A stretch of 55,080 bases of DNA from Aerococcaceae bacterium DSM 111176 (GTDB lineage Bacteria > Bacillota > Bacilli > Lactobacillales > Aerococcaceae), in the NCBI GenBank assembly GCA_015863215.1, contig JACBXN010000007.1, positions 1-55,080 on the forward strand, written 5' to 3'. A model generated the notes under the pieces. The model worked only from the letters and a program-made list of their open reading frames with translations. It was not told where the DNA came from and made no database searches. Of the stretch, positions 1 to 7,948 are shown one piece after another. A program made the position numbers and the translations under genes. Within the stretch, counting starts at the first letter, position 1. Every line of letters starts with the position of its first letter.

Positions 1-13
1 GAGATACGACAAC

Positions 14-132
14 TGTGTGGTGATGATGGCAAGAAGGACACACCTGTTCCCATGCCGAACACAGCAGTTAAGCTTCTTAGCGCCGATGGTAGTTGGGACT
101 TTGTCCCTGCGAGAGTAGGTCTTTGCCACGCA
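14..132 (+). rRNA. rrf: 5S ribosomal RNA
   Basis: The core is classic bacterial 5S, with the block CCATGCCGAACACAG and the downstream AAGCTTCTTAGCGCCGATGG. The first eight bases (TGTGTGGT) pair with the terminal GCCACGCA, allowing G-U pairs, which sets both ends. It sits at the left edge, so it is probably the last rRNA of an operon whose 16S and 23S lie outside the window. The tRNA-Asn follows 17 bases later. Confidence 0.95.
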
Positions 133-149
133 GGTTGTTTAAATCTCAT

Positions 150-222
150 TCCGCCATAGCTCAGTTGGCAGAGCGCATGACTGTTAATCATGATGTCGCT
201 GGTTCGAGCCCAGCTGGCGGAG
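150..222 (+). tRNA. tRNA-Asn (anticodon GTT)
   Basis: A complete cloverleaf is visible. The acceptor arm TCCGCCA (150-156) pairs perfectly with TGGCGGA (215-221), followed by discriminator G. The D-loop contains AGTTGG. The anticodon stem CATGA/TCATG encloses loop CTGTTAA with anticodon GTT, and the T-arm contains GGTTCGAGCC. CCA is not encoded and must be added after transcription. It lies directly behind the 5S gene, so it is probably cotranscribed with the rRNA operon. Confidence 0.95.
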
Positions 223-289
223 TCATTAATTTTAAAGTAAGACAGACCCCACTTAGAGAGTGGTTATTTTTTTATTTAGACAACAACGA

Positions 290-317
290 GTCGTTCCTGA
301 ATCAGGGGCGGCTTTTT
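290..317 (+). terminator. Rho-independent terminator of the rrn-tRNA operon
   Basis: A 9-bp stem with some G-U pairs (290-298 with 304-312) and a 5-base loop is followed by TTTTT. A weaker hairpin, CCACT/AGTGG at 249-263, also runs into a T-rich stretch, so termination may be tandem. This stretch between the tRNA and the next gene has no convincing coding sequence. Confidence 0.7.
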
Positions 318-449
318 CTTTATTTAAAATTTCAGAATAATAGACTAACAGTAGATTGTAAGCCTTTTAGGGAGGGTTTTATTCAATAATTAAATGTCAA
401 ATATGATAGAATACATTGTAAATACATTAAGGAAATTAGGAGGACAGTT

Positions 450-1148
450 ATGCGTAATTTTGCCGTTATTATTCCTGCATATAATCCAATGGATGAATTA
501 ACACATTACATTAGTGAATTAATTAATAACGACATCGCGCAAGTTATTGTTATTAATGATGGTAATTCTAAAGAATATGATCATTTATTTGAAGAAATAA
601 CTCAGTTAGACCGTACAGTTGTAATTAATCATAAAACGAATAGGGGTAAAGGCGCCGGTTTGAAAACTGCATTTACCTATTTACATGAACAAAATAATCC
701 TTTAATTCAAGGAGCAGTAACAGCAGATGCTGATGGGCAACATTTGATTGAGGATGTATTAACTGTAGGCAGTCAATTAGTTGAGTATCAAAACGATTAT
801 GTAATCGGTGTTCGAGATTTCACCGAGCCACATGTACCAATGCGTAGTAAGGTTGGAAATTTTTTGGCTTCTCAAGTATTTAAATTATTATTCGGTTATT
901 ATTTACACGATACACAAACTGGTTTAAGGGGTGTTGGTGTTAAAGAATTTAATGCGTGTTCAAATTTATCAGGTTATGGGTTTGAATATGAAATTAATAT
1001 GTTGATGTATATTGCAAAGAATAAGAAGAAAATTGATGAAGTAGAAATATCAACAGTATACCATGAAGAACATTTTTCTAATTACAGTACTTTTTCTGAT
1101 TCATTATCGATTGCTGGTGCATTGGTGAAAGGATATTTTTCTAAATGA
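450..1148 (+). CDS. Family 2 glycosyltransferase (DPM1-like)
   Basis: A 232-residue cytosolic glycosyltransferase with a GT-A fold. The N-terminus has the nucleotide-sugar strand IIPAYNP (residues 7-13), then INDGNS, the NRGKGAGLKTAF segment (64-75) typical of dolichol-phosphate-mannose-synthase-like enzymes, and the metal-binding DADG (93-96) followed by QH. GYGFEYEINML near residue 175 is the usual acceptor-side motif. No long C-terminal membrane segment is visible, unlike bactoprenol-glucosyltransferases, so it acts as a soluble or peripheral enzyme. AGGAGG lies 8 bases before the ATG. The next gene starts inside its stop (ATGA overlap), so the two are translationally coupled and probably work on the same envelope lipid or glycan. 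The exact sugar and acceptor cannot be read from the sequence. Confidence 0.85.
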   Translation: MRNFAVIIPAYNPMDELTHYISELINNDIAQVIVINDGNSKEYDHLFEEITQLDRTVVINHKTNRGKGAGLKTAFTYLHEQNNPLIQGAVTADADGQHLIEDVLTVGSQLVEYQNDYVIGVRDFTEPHVPMRSKVGNFLASQVFKLLFGYYLHDTQTGLRGVGVKEFNACSNLSGYGFEYEINMLMYIAKNKKKIDEVEISTVYHEEHFSNYSTFSDSLSIAGALVKGYFSK

Positions 1149-1873
1149 GTTCAAATAAGTCATCAATGTGGGAACGTAAAACAATTTTTGATTTTGGTGT
1201 CTTTTACTTAATTGTTCGTTTTATTTTACGGAAATTTATGCGTAATTACCGTTTTTTGGAAGGGACATTACCTACCACTGAGGAACCGACGGTCTTTGTT
1301 TCACATCATGAAAACCTTAAAGGTCCGATTAAATTATTATTATGGCTACCATTTTTTGTTAGAACTTGGATTTTATCTTCGATGGTGGACCAAGAAGATT
1401 GTTATGATCATTACGTTAATTATACATTTACTAAACGGTTTGGTATGCCTCGAAAATTGGCAGAATGGATTGCACTACCAGCCTCTCATTTAGTTGCTTG
1501 GGGAACTAACTCAGTTCAAGCGATTCCAGTTTTTCGCACTTCTAAAAAAATTAAACGGACTTTTGATATGACGATTGAAGCATTGGATAAAAATCAGCCT
1601 ATTTTAATTTTACCTGACATAGATTATGCGAATAGTTCAACACATATTGGACGTATGTATGAAGGTTTTTTGGCGATTGATAAACTCTACTATAAAAAGA
1701 CAGGTAAACGTGTACGTTTTTTGTCAATTTATGCGAGTCACGATACTCATCAAATTCGTTGTGGTGAGCCTGTTTATTTCACAGGTGAAAAGCATTTTAG
1801 GCAGGAACGTGGGGAAGTGGCGGAATTACTTCATGAAGAATTGAAACGAATCATTGAGATAGAATCAAAGTAA
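1145..1873 (+). CDS. PlsC-like glycerolipid acyltransferase, divergent
   Basis: A 242-residue protein with the layout of the LPLAT/PlsC acyltransferase fold. A hydrophobic N-terminal helix (FGVFYLIVRFILRKF) is followed by VFVSHHENLKGP, where the family has NHxSxxD. Then come AIPVFR (block II), ILILPDIDY where FPEGTRS is expected (block III), and a GEPVYF segment resembling the IGEP of block IV. The aspartate of HX4D is not in its usual place and block III is altered, so it is either a distinct subfamily or has changed activity. It overlaps the glycosyltransferase gene by four bases, suggesting that the pair modifies a membrane lipid or lipid-linked glycan. Family assignment is by motif spacing only. 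Confidence 0.6.
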   Translation: MSSNKSSMWERKTIFDFGVFYLIVRFILRKFMRNYRFLEGTLPTTEEPTVFVSHHENLKGPIKLLLWLPFFVRTWILSSMVDQEDCYDHYVNYTFTKRFGMPRKLAEWIALPASHLVAWGTNSVQAIPVFRTSKKIKRTFDMTIEALDKNQPILILPDIDYANSSTHIGRMYEGFLAIDKLYYKKTGKRVRFLSIYASHDTHQIRCGEPVYFTGEKHFRQERGEVAELLHEELKRIIEIESK

Positions 1874-1874
1874 G

Positions 1875-1898
1875 AGCCTAGCTTGTATAGGCTTTTTT
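1875..1898 (+). terminator. Rho-independent terminator
   Basis: AGCCTA (1875-1880) pairs with TAGGCT (1888-1893) and runs into a T tract. It begins just after the stop of the acyltransferase gene and closes the two-gene unit. Confidence 0.75.
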
Positions 1899-1913
1899 AT
1901 TAGCATTAAAATC

Positions 1914-1922
1914 TGCTATAAT
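1914..1922 (+). promoter_or_regulatory. Extended -10 promoter of yebC
   Basis: TGCTATAAT is a perfect extended -10. The -35 region is only T-rich, so the TG dinucleotide probably carries recognition. It lies about 55 bases before the TTG start of yebC and just past the preceding terminator. Confidence 0.65.
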
Positions 1923-1976
1923 AATAAATGATATCTAATTTAGATGAACAAATTAATAAATAAAGGGGATGACATT

Positions 1977-2711
1977 TTGGCTGGACATTCAAAATGGAAT
2001 AATATAAAACAAAGAAAAGGTGCTCAAGACGCTAAGCGAGGTAAGATATTTCAAAAATTATCACGTGAAATTTATGTTGCTGCTAAACAAGGTGGTAGTG
2101 ATCCAGAAACAAACCCAGCACTTCGTTTAGCAATGGATAGAGCGAAAGCTCAAAACATGCCTAATGATAATGTAAAGCGTGCAATTGATAAAGCGACATC
2201 ATCTGCTGATGGTGATAACTTTGAAGAGGTAATGTATGAAGGGTACGGACCAAGTGGTGTGGGTATTTTAGCTCAGGCTTTAACCGATAATCGTAACCGT
2301 ACTCAAACAAATGTCCGTATTTGTTACAACAAAAATGGTGGAAATATCGGAGAAATGGGATCTGTTTCATTTATGTTTGACCGAAAAGGTTATATTGCGA
2401 TTGAACGCGAAGGCTTAGATGTTGATGAAGATACAATGTTCATGAGCGTTATTGAAGCAGGCGGCGACGAAATAGAGACGACAGATGAAGTATTTGAAAT
2501 TTATACAGATGCGAGTGATTTTGCGTCAGTCCGCGATGCCTTAGAAGCTGAAGGATATGAATTAAACACTGCTGAGTTAACAATGGTACCACAAACAGAA
2601 GTACCATTATCAGACGAAAATTTTGACACACTCATGAATATCATTGATGCATTGGAAGATGATGACGATGTCAGTGAAGTTTTCCATAATGGAGTAAGAG
2701 CTTCGGAGTAA
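1977..2711 (+). CDS. yebC: YebC/PmpR-family protein (TACO1-like)
   Basis: A 244-residue member of the YebC/PmpR/TACO1 family. It opens with the signature [13 protein letters not shown], followed by the conserved [20 protein letters not shown] region and an acidic C-terminus. Bacterial members are described as DNA-binding regulators and, more recently, as translation factors relieving ribosome stalling. Which applies here cannot be seen. I chose the TTG at 1977 because GGGG sits 7 bases upstream and the protein then begins exactly at the family signature. An in-frame ATG 33 bases upstream would add residues not seen in the family. It appears monocistronic. Confidence 0.93.
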   Translation: MAGHSKWNNIKQRKGAQDAKRGKIFQKLSREIYVAAKQGGSDPETNPALRLAMDRAKAQNMPNDNVKRAIDKATSSADGDNFEEVMYEGYGPSGVGILAQALTDNRNRTQTNVRICYNKNGGNIGEMGSVSFMFDRKGYIAIEREGLDVDEDTMFMSVIEAGGDEIETTDEVFEIYTDASDFASVRDALEAEGYELNTAELTMVPQTEVPLSDENFDTLMNIIDALEDDDDVSEVFHNGVRASE

Positions 2712-2785
2712 AGTTTAATAAAATTATAGCGAGTAATTTAAAAGACCAACCATTTATTCTTTTAAAAAGATAGGAGCTGTATCAT

Positions 2786-3184
2786 TTGAAAAAAATAGTA
2801 TTATTAATCAGTGTATTATTTATATTTGCTGGTTGTCAAAATGAAACTGAAAATAATAATGATGTTCAAATTGAATCAACAGAAACACAAGCCAATCAAG
2901 AGGAATCCATCACAGTTATGATTACAGTTGATGGTGAGCGTATTTCTGAATTAGAACATGATTTACCTTATCAAGAGGGGCAAACTTTATTAGAAACCAT
3001 GCAGGGTGTTTATGAGATTCAAGAAGAAGATGGATTTATTCAAGCAATCAATAGATACACACAAGATCCGGATCAAAATCTCTGGTGGACATTTACGGTA
3101 AATGAAGAATTTGCTGAGGTTGGTGCGGCTGAGTTAGTTCCTGAACCTGGAGATGTTATTGAATTTACATTAAGTGAATTTTAA
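2786..3184 (+). CDS. DUF4430 lipoprotein
   Basis: A 132-residue secreted lipoprotein. A short signal peptide ends in the lipobox FAGC with Cys17 as the lipidation site, followed by an Asn/Glu-rich linker. The rest (about 42-132) looks like a DUF4430 domain, the fold of the transcobalamin C-terminal lobe, with GQTLLETMQ, a central LWWTFTVN and the final EPGDVIEFTL. The start is a TTG preceded by TAGGAG. Its stop overlaps the start of an ECF S-component gene by one base (TAATG). DUF4430 lipoproteins beside ECF S components are a recurring pair, so it may present a ligand to the membrane component. The ligand is not determinable; cobalamin-like compounds are one guess. Confidence 0.8.
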   Translation: MKKIVLLISVLFIFAGCQNETENNNDVQIESTETQANQEESITVMITVDGERISELEHDLPYQEGQTLLETMQGVYEIQEEDGFIQAINRYTQDPDQNLWWTFTVNEEFAEVGAAELVPEPGDVIEFTLSEF

Positions 3185-3711
3185 TGTCCAATGCTCAATC
3201 ACATAAAGCCGCAAGACGAATTGTTCGATTGGCACTTACTATCGGGATTGCAGTGATAGGTCGTGTACTCTTTCAACCTTTACCTAATATACAACCAGTA
3301 ACAGTAATCATTATGTTAGTCACACTCTATTTAGGATTAATGGATGGATTAATGGTAGCAGTTGGCTCAATATTGGTATCGAATATCTTTATGGGAATGG
3401 GACCGTGGACAATCGGTCAGATAATTAGTTTCAGTATAGTTGTAGTACTTACCTATTTATTACTCAAACCAATTTATGATAGAAAATTACCTTATAGAAG
3501 ATATTATGGGGTAATTACCGCAATACTTATGGGGCTAATTTATGGTTTAATCATTTCTCTATGGAGTGTTTGGTTATATAAAATTAATCACTTCTGGGTT
3601 TATTATTTCCGGGGCATTAGTTTTGATTTGATGCATGCATTGGGTAATGGAGCGTTTTATTTTGTATTAGAACCAATTTTAAGTAAAATACTTACCAAGC
3701 AATCAGATTAG
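3184..3711 (+). CDS. ECF transporter S component
   Basis: A 175-residue integral membrane protein with five to six hydrophobic segments and an ECF-type S-component layout. These are the substrate-binding subunits that share a common EcfA/A'/T energizing module. The basic N-terminus (HKAARRIVRLALTIGIAV) precedes the first helix, then IMLVTLYLGLMDG and a later GNGAFYFVLEPILSKIL at the C-terminus. No ATPase or T subunit is encoded here, so a group II module elsewhere in the genome must supply energy. Translational coupling to the DUF4430 lipoprotein indicates a shared substrate, probably a vitamin or cofactor precursor, but no substrate motif is recognisable. Confidence 0.75.
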   Translation: MSNAQSHKAARRIVRLALTIGIAVIGRVLFQPLPNIQPVTVIIMLVTLYLGLMDGLMVAVGSILVSNIFMGMGPWTIGQIISFSIVVVLTYLLLKPIYDRKLPYRRYYGVITAILMGLIYGLIISLWSVWLYKINHFWVYYFRGISFDLMHALGNGAFYFVLEPILSKILTKQSD

Positions 3712-3740
3712 TTGCAATTGAATTTGGTAGTTGTTATAAT
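3712..3740 (+). promoter_or_regulatory. SigA promoter of ctsR-clpC
   Basis: TTGCAA (3712-3717) and TATAAT (3735-3740) are separated by exactly 17 bases. The first CtsR box begins on the base after the -10, so a bound repressor would cover the start site. Confidence 0.85.
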
Positions 3741-3757
3741 AGTCAAAGAAGGTCAAA
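3741..3757 (+). promoter_or_regulatory. CtsR operator 1
   Basis: AGTCAAAGAAGGTCAAA is the heptad direct repeat with a 3-base gap that CtsR recognises (consensus RGTCAAA-NAN-RGTCAAA). It lies immediately downstream of the -10 of the ctsR promoter, consistent with autoregulation. Confidence 0.9.
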
Positions 3758-3778
3758 TTAAATATTTAGACCTTTTTT
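3749..3778 (+). terminator. Hairpin with T tract in the ctsR leader
   Basis: AAGGTC (3749-3754) pairs with GACCTT (3769-3774), with additional A-T pairs inside, and is followed by TTTT. It looks like a weak intrinsic terminator but lies just downstream of the ctsR start site and overlaps CtsR operator 1. It may end transcripts from the upstream ECF gene, or shape the ctsR leader RNA. Confidence 0.45.
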
Positions 3779-3790
3779 ACTACATTTATT

Positions 3791-3807
3791 GGTCAAACTT
3801 AGTCAGT
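3791..3807 (+). promoter_or_regulatory. CtsR operator 2 (imperfect)
   Basis: GGTCAAACTTAGTCAGT repeats the CtsR heptad architecture, with two mismatches in the second heptad. It lies just before the ribosome binding site of ctsR. A second box suggests cooperative repression. Confidence 0.65.
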
Positions 3808-3826
3808 GAAATGAAGGAGGGGTTGA

Positions 3827-4288
3827 ATGGCAAAACGCAATATGTCTGACATTATTGAATCGTATTTGAAGCGGTTTTTAAAGGAAAGCGAGCAGATTGA
3901 AATTAAGCGAAGCGATATTGCTGAGCGATTTGATTGTGTGCCTTCTCAAGTCAATTATGTCATCAATACTCGTTTTACTCAAGCCCATGGATACCAGGTA
4001 GAGAGTAAACGTGGTGGCGGTGGTTACATTCGAATTGTTAAGATACATTTAGTGGATGAAGTAGAGTATATCGATAGAATGATTGGATTAATTGATCAAC
4101 AAATTAGTGAAAAAGATGCACAAAATATAATTAATACAATGAGGCAAAATGAGCTAATAACTGAAAGAGAATCGCGTATTATGTTATCATTAATGGATAA
4201 CATAACGCTAACGTCTATTACAGATTATGAAGATCAGTTGCGTGCATATTTATTAAAAACAACATTAAAAGAACTAAGAATAAACTAA
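3827..4288 (+). CDS. ctsR: CtsR heat-shock repressor
   Basis: A 153-residue protein of the expected size for CtsR, the class III heat-shock repressor. It has the N-terminal winged helix (MSDIIESYLKRFL, then IKRSDIAERFDCVPSQVNYVI), the glycine-rich wing KRGGGGYIRI (about residues 61-70) that reads the operator, and the helical C-terminal dimerisation domain. A strong GGAGGGG precedes the ATG. It is the first gene of a two-gene operon with clpC. In Bacilli such as B. subtilis, mcsA and mcsB lie between them; here clpC starts 12 bases after the ctsR stop, the arrangement common in Lactobacillales. Operators at its own promoter show autoregulation. Confidence 0.97.
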   Translation: MAKRNMSDIIESYLKRFLKESEQIEIKRSDIAERFDCVPSQVNYVINTRFTQAHGYQVESKRGGGGYIRIVKIHLVDEVEYIDRMIGLIDQQISEKDAQNIINTMRQNELITERESRIMLSLMDNITLTSITDYEDQLRAYLLKTTLKELRIN

Positions 4289-4300
4289 AGAGGTGAATTT

Positions 4301-6778
4301 ATGTTTGAAGAATTATTTACAGACAGCGCACGACAGGCTATGTTATTCGCGGCAGAACAAGCCTACTATCTAAGACATAATGCCGTAGGAACCGAACATA
4401 TTTTACTAGGGCTAACACGTGAAGAGCATGGTATTGCAGGTAAAGTATTAAGAGACTTAGGGGCAAGCTATGAACGTCTAATGATGGAATTAGAGGCTAT
4501 TCAAGGGACTGTTGCTAAACCGCGTACATCAGGAGATATTGTGATTCCTTACTCACCTAGGTCTAAAAAGGTGATCATGAATGCATCAACAGATGCTAAA
4601 CGCATGGGAGCATCAAAGGTAGGAACTGAACATTTATTATTAGGGATGTTAAATGAAGAAATTTATGCGACTGTTCTATTAAAAAATGCAGGAATCAACC
4701 TAAATGAATTACGACAAGCTATTTATGACATGATTGGTCGTCAAAATAATGAGCAATCATCAGGTGGCCGTTCTGTCCGTCGTCGTCCATCGTCTTCTCC
4801 TCAAGGAGAAAATGGTCAGTCAGCAAGTAAAACACCAACATTGGATTCAGTATCTCGTGATTTATCACGATTAGCTCGTGAAGATAAATTAGATCCTGTT
4901 ATAGGACGTGACCAAGAAATCCGTCGTATTATTCAAATCATCAGCCGTCGTACAAAGAACAACCCGGTTTTAATTGGGGAACCAGGTGTTGGTAAAACAG
5001 CAGTGGCTGAAGGCTTAGCTGTTCAAATGGTAAATGGTGAAGTACCAGAAGATATTGCTAACAAGCGTTTAATGATGTTAGATATTTCTGCTCTAGTAGC
5101 GGGTACAAAATACCGTGGTGAGTTTGAAGAGCGTATGAAGAAAATTATTGAAGAATTACAAGAAGATGGCGAAGTAATTGTATTCATTGATGAATTACAT
5201 ACATTAATTGGAGCTGGTGGAGCAGAAGGAGCGATCGATGCTTCAAATATTCTAAAACCAGCATTAGCTCGTGGTGAGATTCAAGTAATTGGAGCCACAA
5301 CTTTAGATGAATATCAAAAATATATCGAAAAAGATGCTGCATTAGAGCGTCGTTTCTCTCGAGTTATGATTGAAGAACCAACTCAGGATGAAACTTTACA
5401 AATTATTGACGGGATTAAAGACCGTTATGAAAAACATCATCAAGTAGAAATAACAGATGATGCTGTGAAATCAGCGGTTAAATTATCAGCACGTTATATC
5501 ACGGATCGTCGTTTACCAGATAAAGCGATTGATTTAATTGATGAAGCAGCAGCCAAAGTACGTATCGACCGCACTGCCGTAGTTTCAACCTCTGCTTTAT
5601 TAGAGAAACAATTAGCGGAACTAGCAGGTCAAAAGGAAAAAGCGATTTTAGACCGAGACTTTGAACGTGCATCTGAAGTACGCCTAGAGGAAAAAGAATT
5701 AGAAGACCAGTTAGAAAAACAATTGGATGCTAACTCTAAAAAAGGCGAGAACACATTAGTTGTAACAGATGATGATGTTGCCGAAGTACTAGCTCAATCA
5801 ACAGGTATCCCAGTTCAACAAATGAAAGTTGCAGAGTCGCAACGTCTAATCCACTTAGAGGAAGAATTGCATGAGCGTGTAATTGGTCAAGATCAAGCTG
5901 TTTCGGTAGTGTCACGTGCAATCCGTCGTGCATACAGTGGCTTGAAAAATCCAAAACGTCCAATTGGTTCATTCTTATTCTTAGGACCAACAGGTGTTGG
6001 TAAAACAGAATTAGCTAAGGCATTAGCTGCTACGATGTTTGGTAGCGAAGATAGTATGATTCGTGTAGATATGTCTGAATATATGGAGAAACACTCAGTG
6101 TCACGTTTAGTAGGTTCACCTCCAGGATATGTTGGATATGACGAAGCTGGTCAATTAACTGAATTAGTCCGTCAAAAACCATACAGTGTCATTCTATTAG
6201 ACGAGGTTGAAAAAGCCCATCCAGATGTTTTCAACATCTTATTACAAGTCTTTGACGATGGTCACTTAACTGATGGTAAAGGACGCCGTGTAGACTTTAG
6301 AAATACCATTATCATTATGACATCTAACTTAGGTGCAACAGCATTACGTGACGAAAAATCTGTTGGATTTGGTGCGGTTGATTATTCTAATGATTATGAA
6401 GCAATGGAAAAACGTATTCGTGAAGAAGTGAAAATGGCATTCCGTCCAGAATTCATTAACCGTATCGATGAAATTGTTGTCTTCCATACATTATCTAAAG
6501 AACAAATTCGTGAAATCGTTAAATTACAAGCGCAAGATATTATTACTCGTTTAGGCGAATTAGAAATTGAAGCGCGTGTAACAGACACAGCAGTAGATAT
6601 TATTGCTGATGCCGGATTTGATCCAGAATATGGTGCTCGTCCAATTCGCCGTGCAATACAAAAGCAAATTGAAGATGAGTTAAGTGAAATGATGTTAAGT
6701 GGAAAAATTGCCTTAGGGGATGAGATTACAATCGGTGGTCGCCAAGGGAATATCAATATTAATAATCGAAGTAAATAA
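4301..6778 (+). CDS. clpC: ClpC AAA+ protease ATPase
   Basis: An 825-residue HSP100 unfoldase that feeds ClpP. The N-terminal double Clp_N repeat (about 1-145) contains two copies of VGTEHxLLG. A linker is followed by AAA1 with Walker A GEPGVGKT (about residue 226) and Walker [10 protein letters not shown]. The M-domain with a UVR-like segment ([18 protein letters not shown]) marks ClpC rather than ClpE or ClpB. AAA2 carries Walker A GPTGVGKT (about 562) and Walker [14 protein letters not shown]. It is repressed by CtsR at the upstream promoter and induced by heat and protein misfolding. No McsA or McsB adaptor is encoded nearby, so targeting must rely on MecA-type adaptors elsewhere. Confidence 0.97.
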   Translation: MFEELFTDSARQAMLFAAEQAYYLRHNAVGTEHILLGLTREEHGIAGKVLRDLGASYERLMMELEAIQGTVAKPRTSGDIVIPYSPRSKKVIMNASTDAKRMGASKVGTEHLLLGMLNEEIYATVLLKNAGINLNELRQAIYDMIGRQNNEQSSGGRSVRRRPSSSPQGENGQSASKTPTLDSVSRDLSRLAREDKLDPVIGRDQEIRRIIQIISRRTKNNPVLIGEPGVGKTAVAEGLAVQMVNGEVPEDIANKRLMMLDISALVAGTKYRGEFEERMKKIIEELQEDGEVIVFIDELHTLIGAGGAEGAIDASNILKPALARGEIQVIGATTLDEYQKYIEKDAALERRFSRVMIEEPTQDETLQIIDGIKDRYEKHHQVEITDDAVKSAVKLSARYITDRRLPDKAIDLIDEAAAKVRIDRTAVVSTSALLEKQLAELAGQKEKAILDRDFERASEVRLEEKELEDQLEKQLDANSKKGENTLVVTDDDVAEVLAQSTGIPVQQMKVAESQRLIHLEEELHERVIGQDQAVSVVSRAIRRAYSGLKNPKRPIGSFLFLGPTGVGKTELAKALAATMFGSEDSMIRVDMSEYMEKHSVSRLVGSPPGYVGYDEAGQLTELVRQKPYSVILLDEVEKAHPDVFNILLQVFDDGHLTDGKGRRVDFRNTIIIMTSNLGATALRDEKSVGFGAVDYSNDYEAMEKRIREEVKMAFRPEFINRIDEIVVFHTLSKEQIREIVKLQAQDIITRLGELEIEARVTDTAVDIIADAGFDPEYGARPIRRAIQKQIEDELSEMMLSGKIALGDEITIGGRQGNININNRSK

Positions 6779-6791
6779 TCGAATGAAGATG

Positions 6792-6821
6792 GGCTACAGC
6801 GTAATGTTGTAGCCTTTTTTT
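6792..6821 (+). terminator. Terminator of ctsR-clpC
   Basis: GGCTACA (6792-6798) pairs perfectly with TGTAGCC (6808-6814) and is followed by seven T residues. Confidence 0.9.
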
Positions 6822-6863
6822 ATTTGCATAGCATAGTTATTTCTCGAAAGCATTTTCATTATC

Positions 6864-6872
6864 TGATATAAT
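6864..6872 (+). promoter_or_regulatory. Extended -10 promoter
   Basis: TGATATAAT is a perfect extended -10, 30 bases before the start of the YtxH-like gene. There is no good -35. Confidence 0.6.
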
Positions 6873-6902
6873 ATAACTACTATAGACAGAGGAGTGAAAA
6901 TA

Positions 6903-7259
6903 ATGAATAAAAATAATACAGGACGCACTGTAGGCTTAGTTTTATTAGGAGCTGCAGTTGCTGTCGCAGGTACAGCAGCGTATTTATACTTTAGTGACGA
7001 GGCTCGTGAAAAAGTCGAAGGTGTTATTAACCGCGAAAAAGCGAAGTTTTATGTCAAACATAAATTAAATGGTTCAGATGCATTAGTCAATGCAGTTGAT
7101 AATTTATCAGATGCAGAAATTAATACACTCGTAAATTTAGCAGATACAGCAAGTGAAGCAGCAGGTAACGCTTCGGATGGTTTAAACTCATTAGTCGAAA
7201 CTGCAAAAGCTAGAACGAGCAAAGCAACAGAAAAAGTCTCAGATTTCTTTACTCATTAA
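6903..7259 (+). CDS. YtxH-like single-pass envelope protein
   Basis: A 118-residue small protein with one N-terminal membrane helix (TVGLVLLGAAVAVAGTAAYLYF, about residues 8-29), then DEAREKVEGVINREKAKFYVKHKL and an Ala/Ser/Thr-rich helical tail with SLVETAKARTSKATEKV. This is the pattern of YtxH-domain proteins, a poorly defined envelope or general-stress family. I chose the ATG at 6903, with GGAG 8 bases upstream; an in-frame GTG at 6894 overlaps the ribosome binding site. It is a single-gene unit with its own promoter and terminator. Function beyond membrane association cannot be inferred. Confidence 0.6.
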   Translation: MNKNNTGRTVGLVLLGAAVAVAGTAAYLYFSDEAREKVEGVINREKAKFYVKHKLNGSDALVNAVDNLSDAEINTLVNLADTASEAAGNASDGLNSLVETAKARTSKATEKVSDFFTH

Positions 7260-7271
7260 TTTGTGTATAAT

Positions 7272-7306
7272 ATTGATAAGTCGAATTGGCTTATCAATAT
7301 TTTTTT
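7272..7306 (+). terminator. Rho-independent terminator
   Basis: ATTGATAAG (7272-7280) pairs perfectly with CTTATCAAT (7290-7298), followed by a run of T. Confidence 0.85.
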
Positions 7307-7352
7307 CATTTTTATAGATAATGATTGAAAATATTAGAACTTGGAGGACATA

Positions 7353-7904
7353 ATGCAAATAAAAAAAGAAATGATTGAAGCTGAAACGCTATCCCTCCAG
7401 GAGAGAGACGAGCATGAATACTGGATGCAGAAAGCATTAGATTTAGCTGACAAAGCGGAAGAATTAGGGGAAGTGCCAATTGGTGCAGTGATTGTTTTAG
7501 ATGGTGAAATTATTGGTGAAGGCTATAATTTAAGAGAAACAGAAAAGCGAGCACTTGCTCACGCAGAAATTCAAGCAATTGAAGCAGCAAATCATCATTT
7601 AGGGGCATGGCGCTTAGAAGGCGCAACACTTTATGTGACACTAGAACCATGCCCTATGTGCGCAGGGGCATTGATTAATTCAAGAATTGAAAGAATCGTT
7701 TATGGAGCGAGCGACATAAAATCAGGTTGTGTTGGAACTTTAATGAATTTACCAATGGATACACGTTTTAATCATGAAGCTCAAGTGATTAGAGGTATTA
7801 AAGCAACGGAGTGTGGGGATAAGTTAAGCACATTCTTTAGAGGATTACGAGAAAAGCGTAAAAAAGAGAAAGTTATGAACAAAACTGTGGATAACCAATC
7901 GTAG
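7353..7904 (+). CDS. tadA: tRNA adenosine(34) deaminase TadA
   Basis: A 183-residue cytidine-deaminase-fold enzyme that converts A34 to inosine in tRNA-Arg(ACG). The catalytic HAE (70-72) supplies the first zinc ligand and the proton shuttle glutamate, and PCPMC (99-103) gives the two cysteine ligands. It carries about 20 extra N-terminal residues compared with typical TadA. I chose the ATG at 7353, with GGAGG 5 bases upstream; an in-frame TTG at 7341 lies upstream of that site. In B. subtilis tadA is the first gene of the dnaX region with the SRP RNA next to it. Here a DUF2829 gene, an SDR and a phosphodiesterase are inserted between them. The last 20 bases contain a DnaA box. Confidence 0.95.
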   Translation: MQIKKEMIEAETLSLQERDEHEYWMQKALDLADKAEELGEVPIGAVIVLDGEIIGEGYNLRETEKRALAHAEIQAIEAANHHLGAWRLEGATLYVTLEPCPMCAGALINSRIERIVYGASDIKSGCVGTLMNLPMDTRFNHEAQVIRGIKATECGDKLSTFFRGLREKRKKEKVMNKTVDNQS

Positions 7905-7926
7905 TTATGCACAGAATGTTGATAAG
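7886..7926. promoter_or_regulatory. Cluster of three DnaA-box-like nonamers
   Basis: TGTGGATAA (7886-7894) is the reverse complement of the consensus TTATCCACA. TTATGCACA (7905-7913) matches TTATNCACA on the plus strand. TGTTGATAA (7918-7926) is a one-mismatch box on the minus strand. They span the 3' end of tadA and the gap before the next gene, within a gene neighbourhood that is near oriC in relatives. Confidence 0.55.
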
Positions 7927-7948
7927 TTATGAAGAAAGGAAGAAATAA

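Noticed and set aside
93-389. A 98-codon open frame over the 5S and tRNA-Asn genes
   Set aside because: It covers structural RNA genes and two terminator-like hairpins, has no ribosome binding site, and its translation reflects RNA sequence rather than protein.
2712-2785. A cobalamin or other riboswitch ahead of the DUF4430-ECF pair
   Set aside because: The gap of 74 bases is too short for a cobalamin riboswitch and shows no recognisable conserved box.
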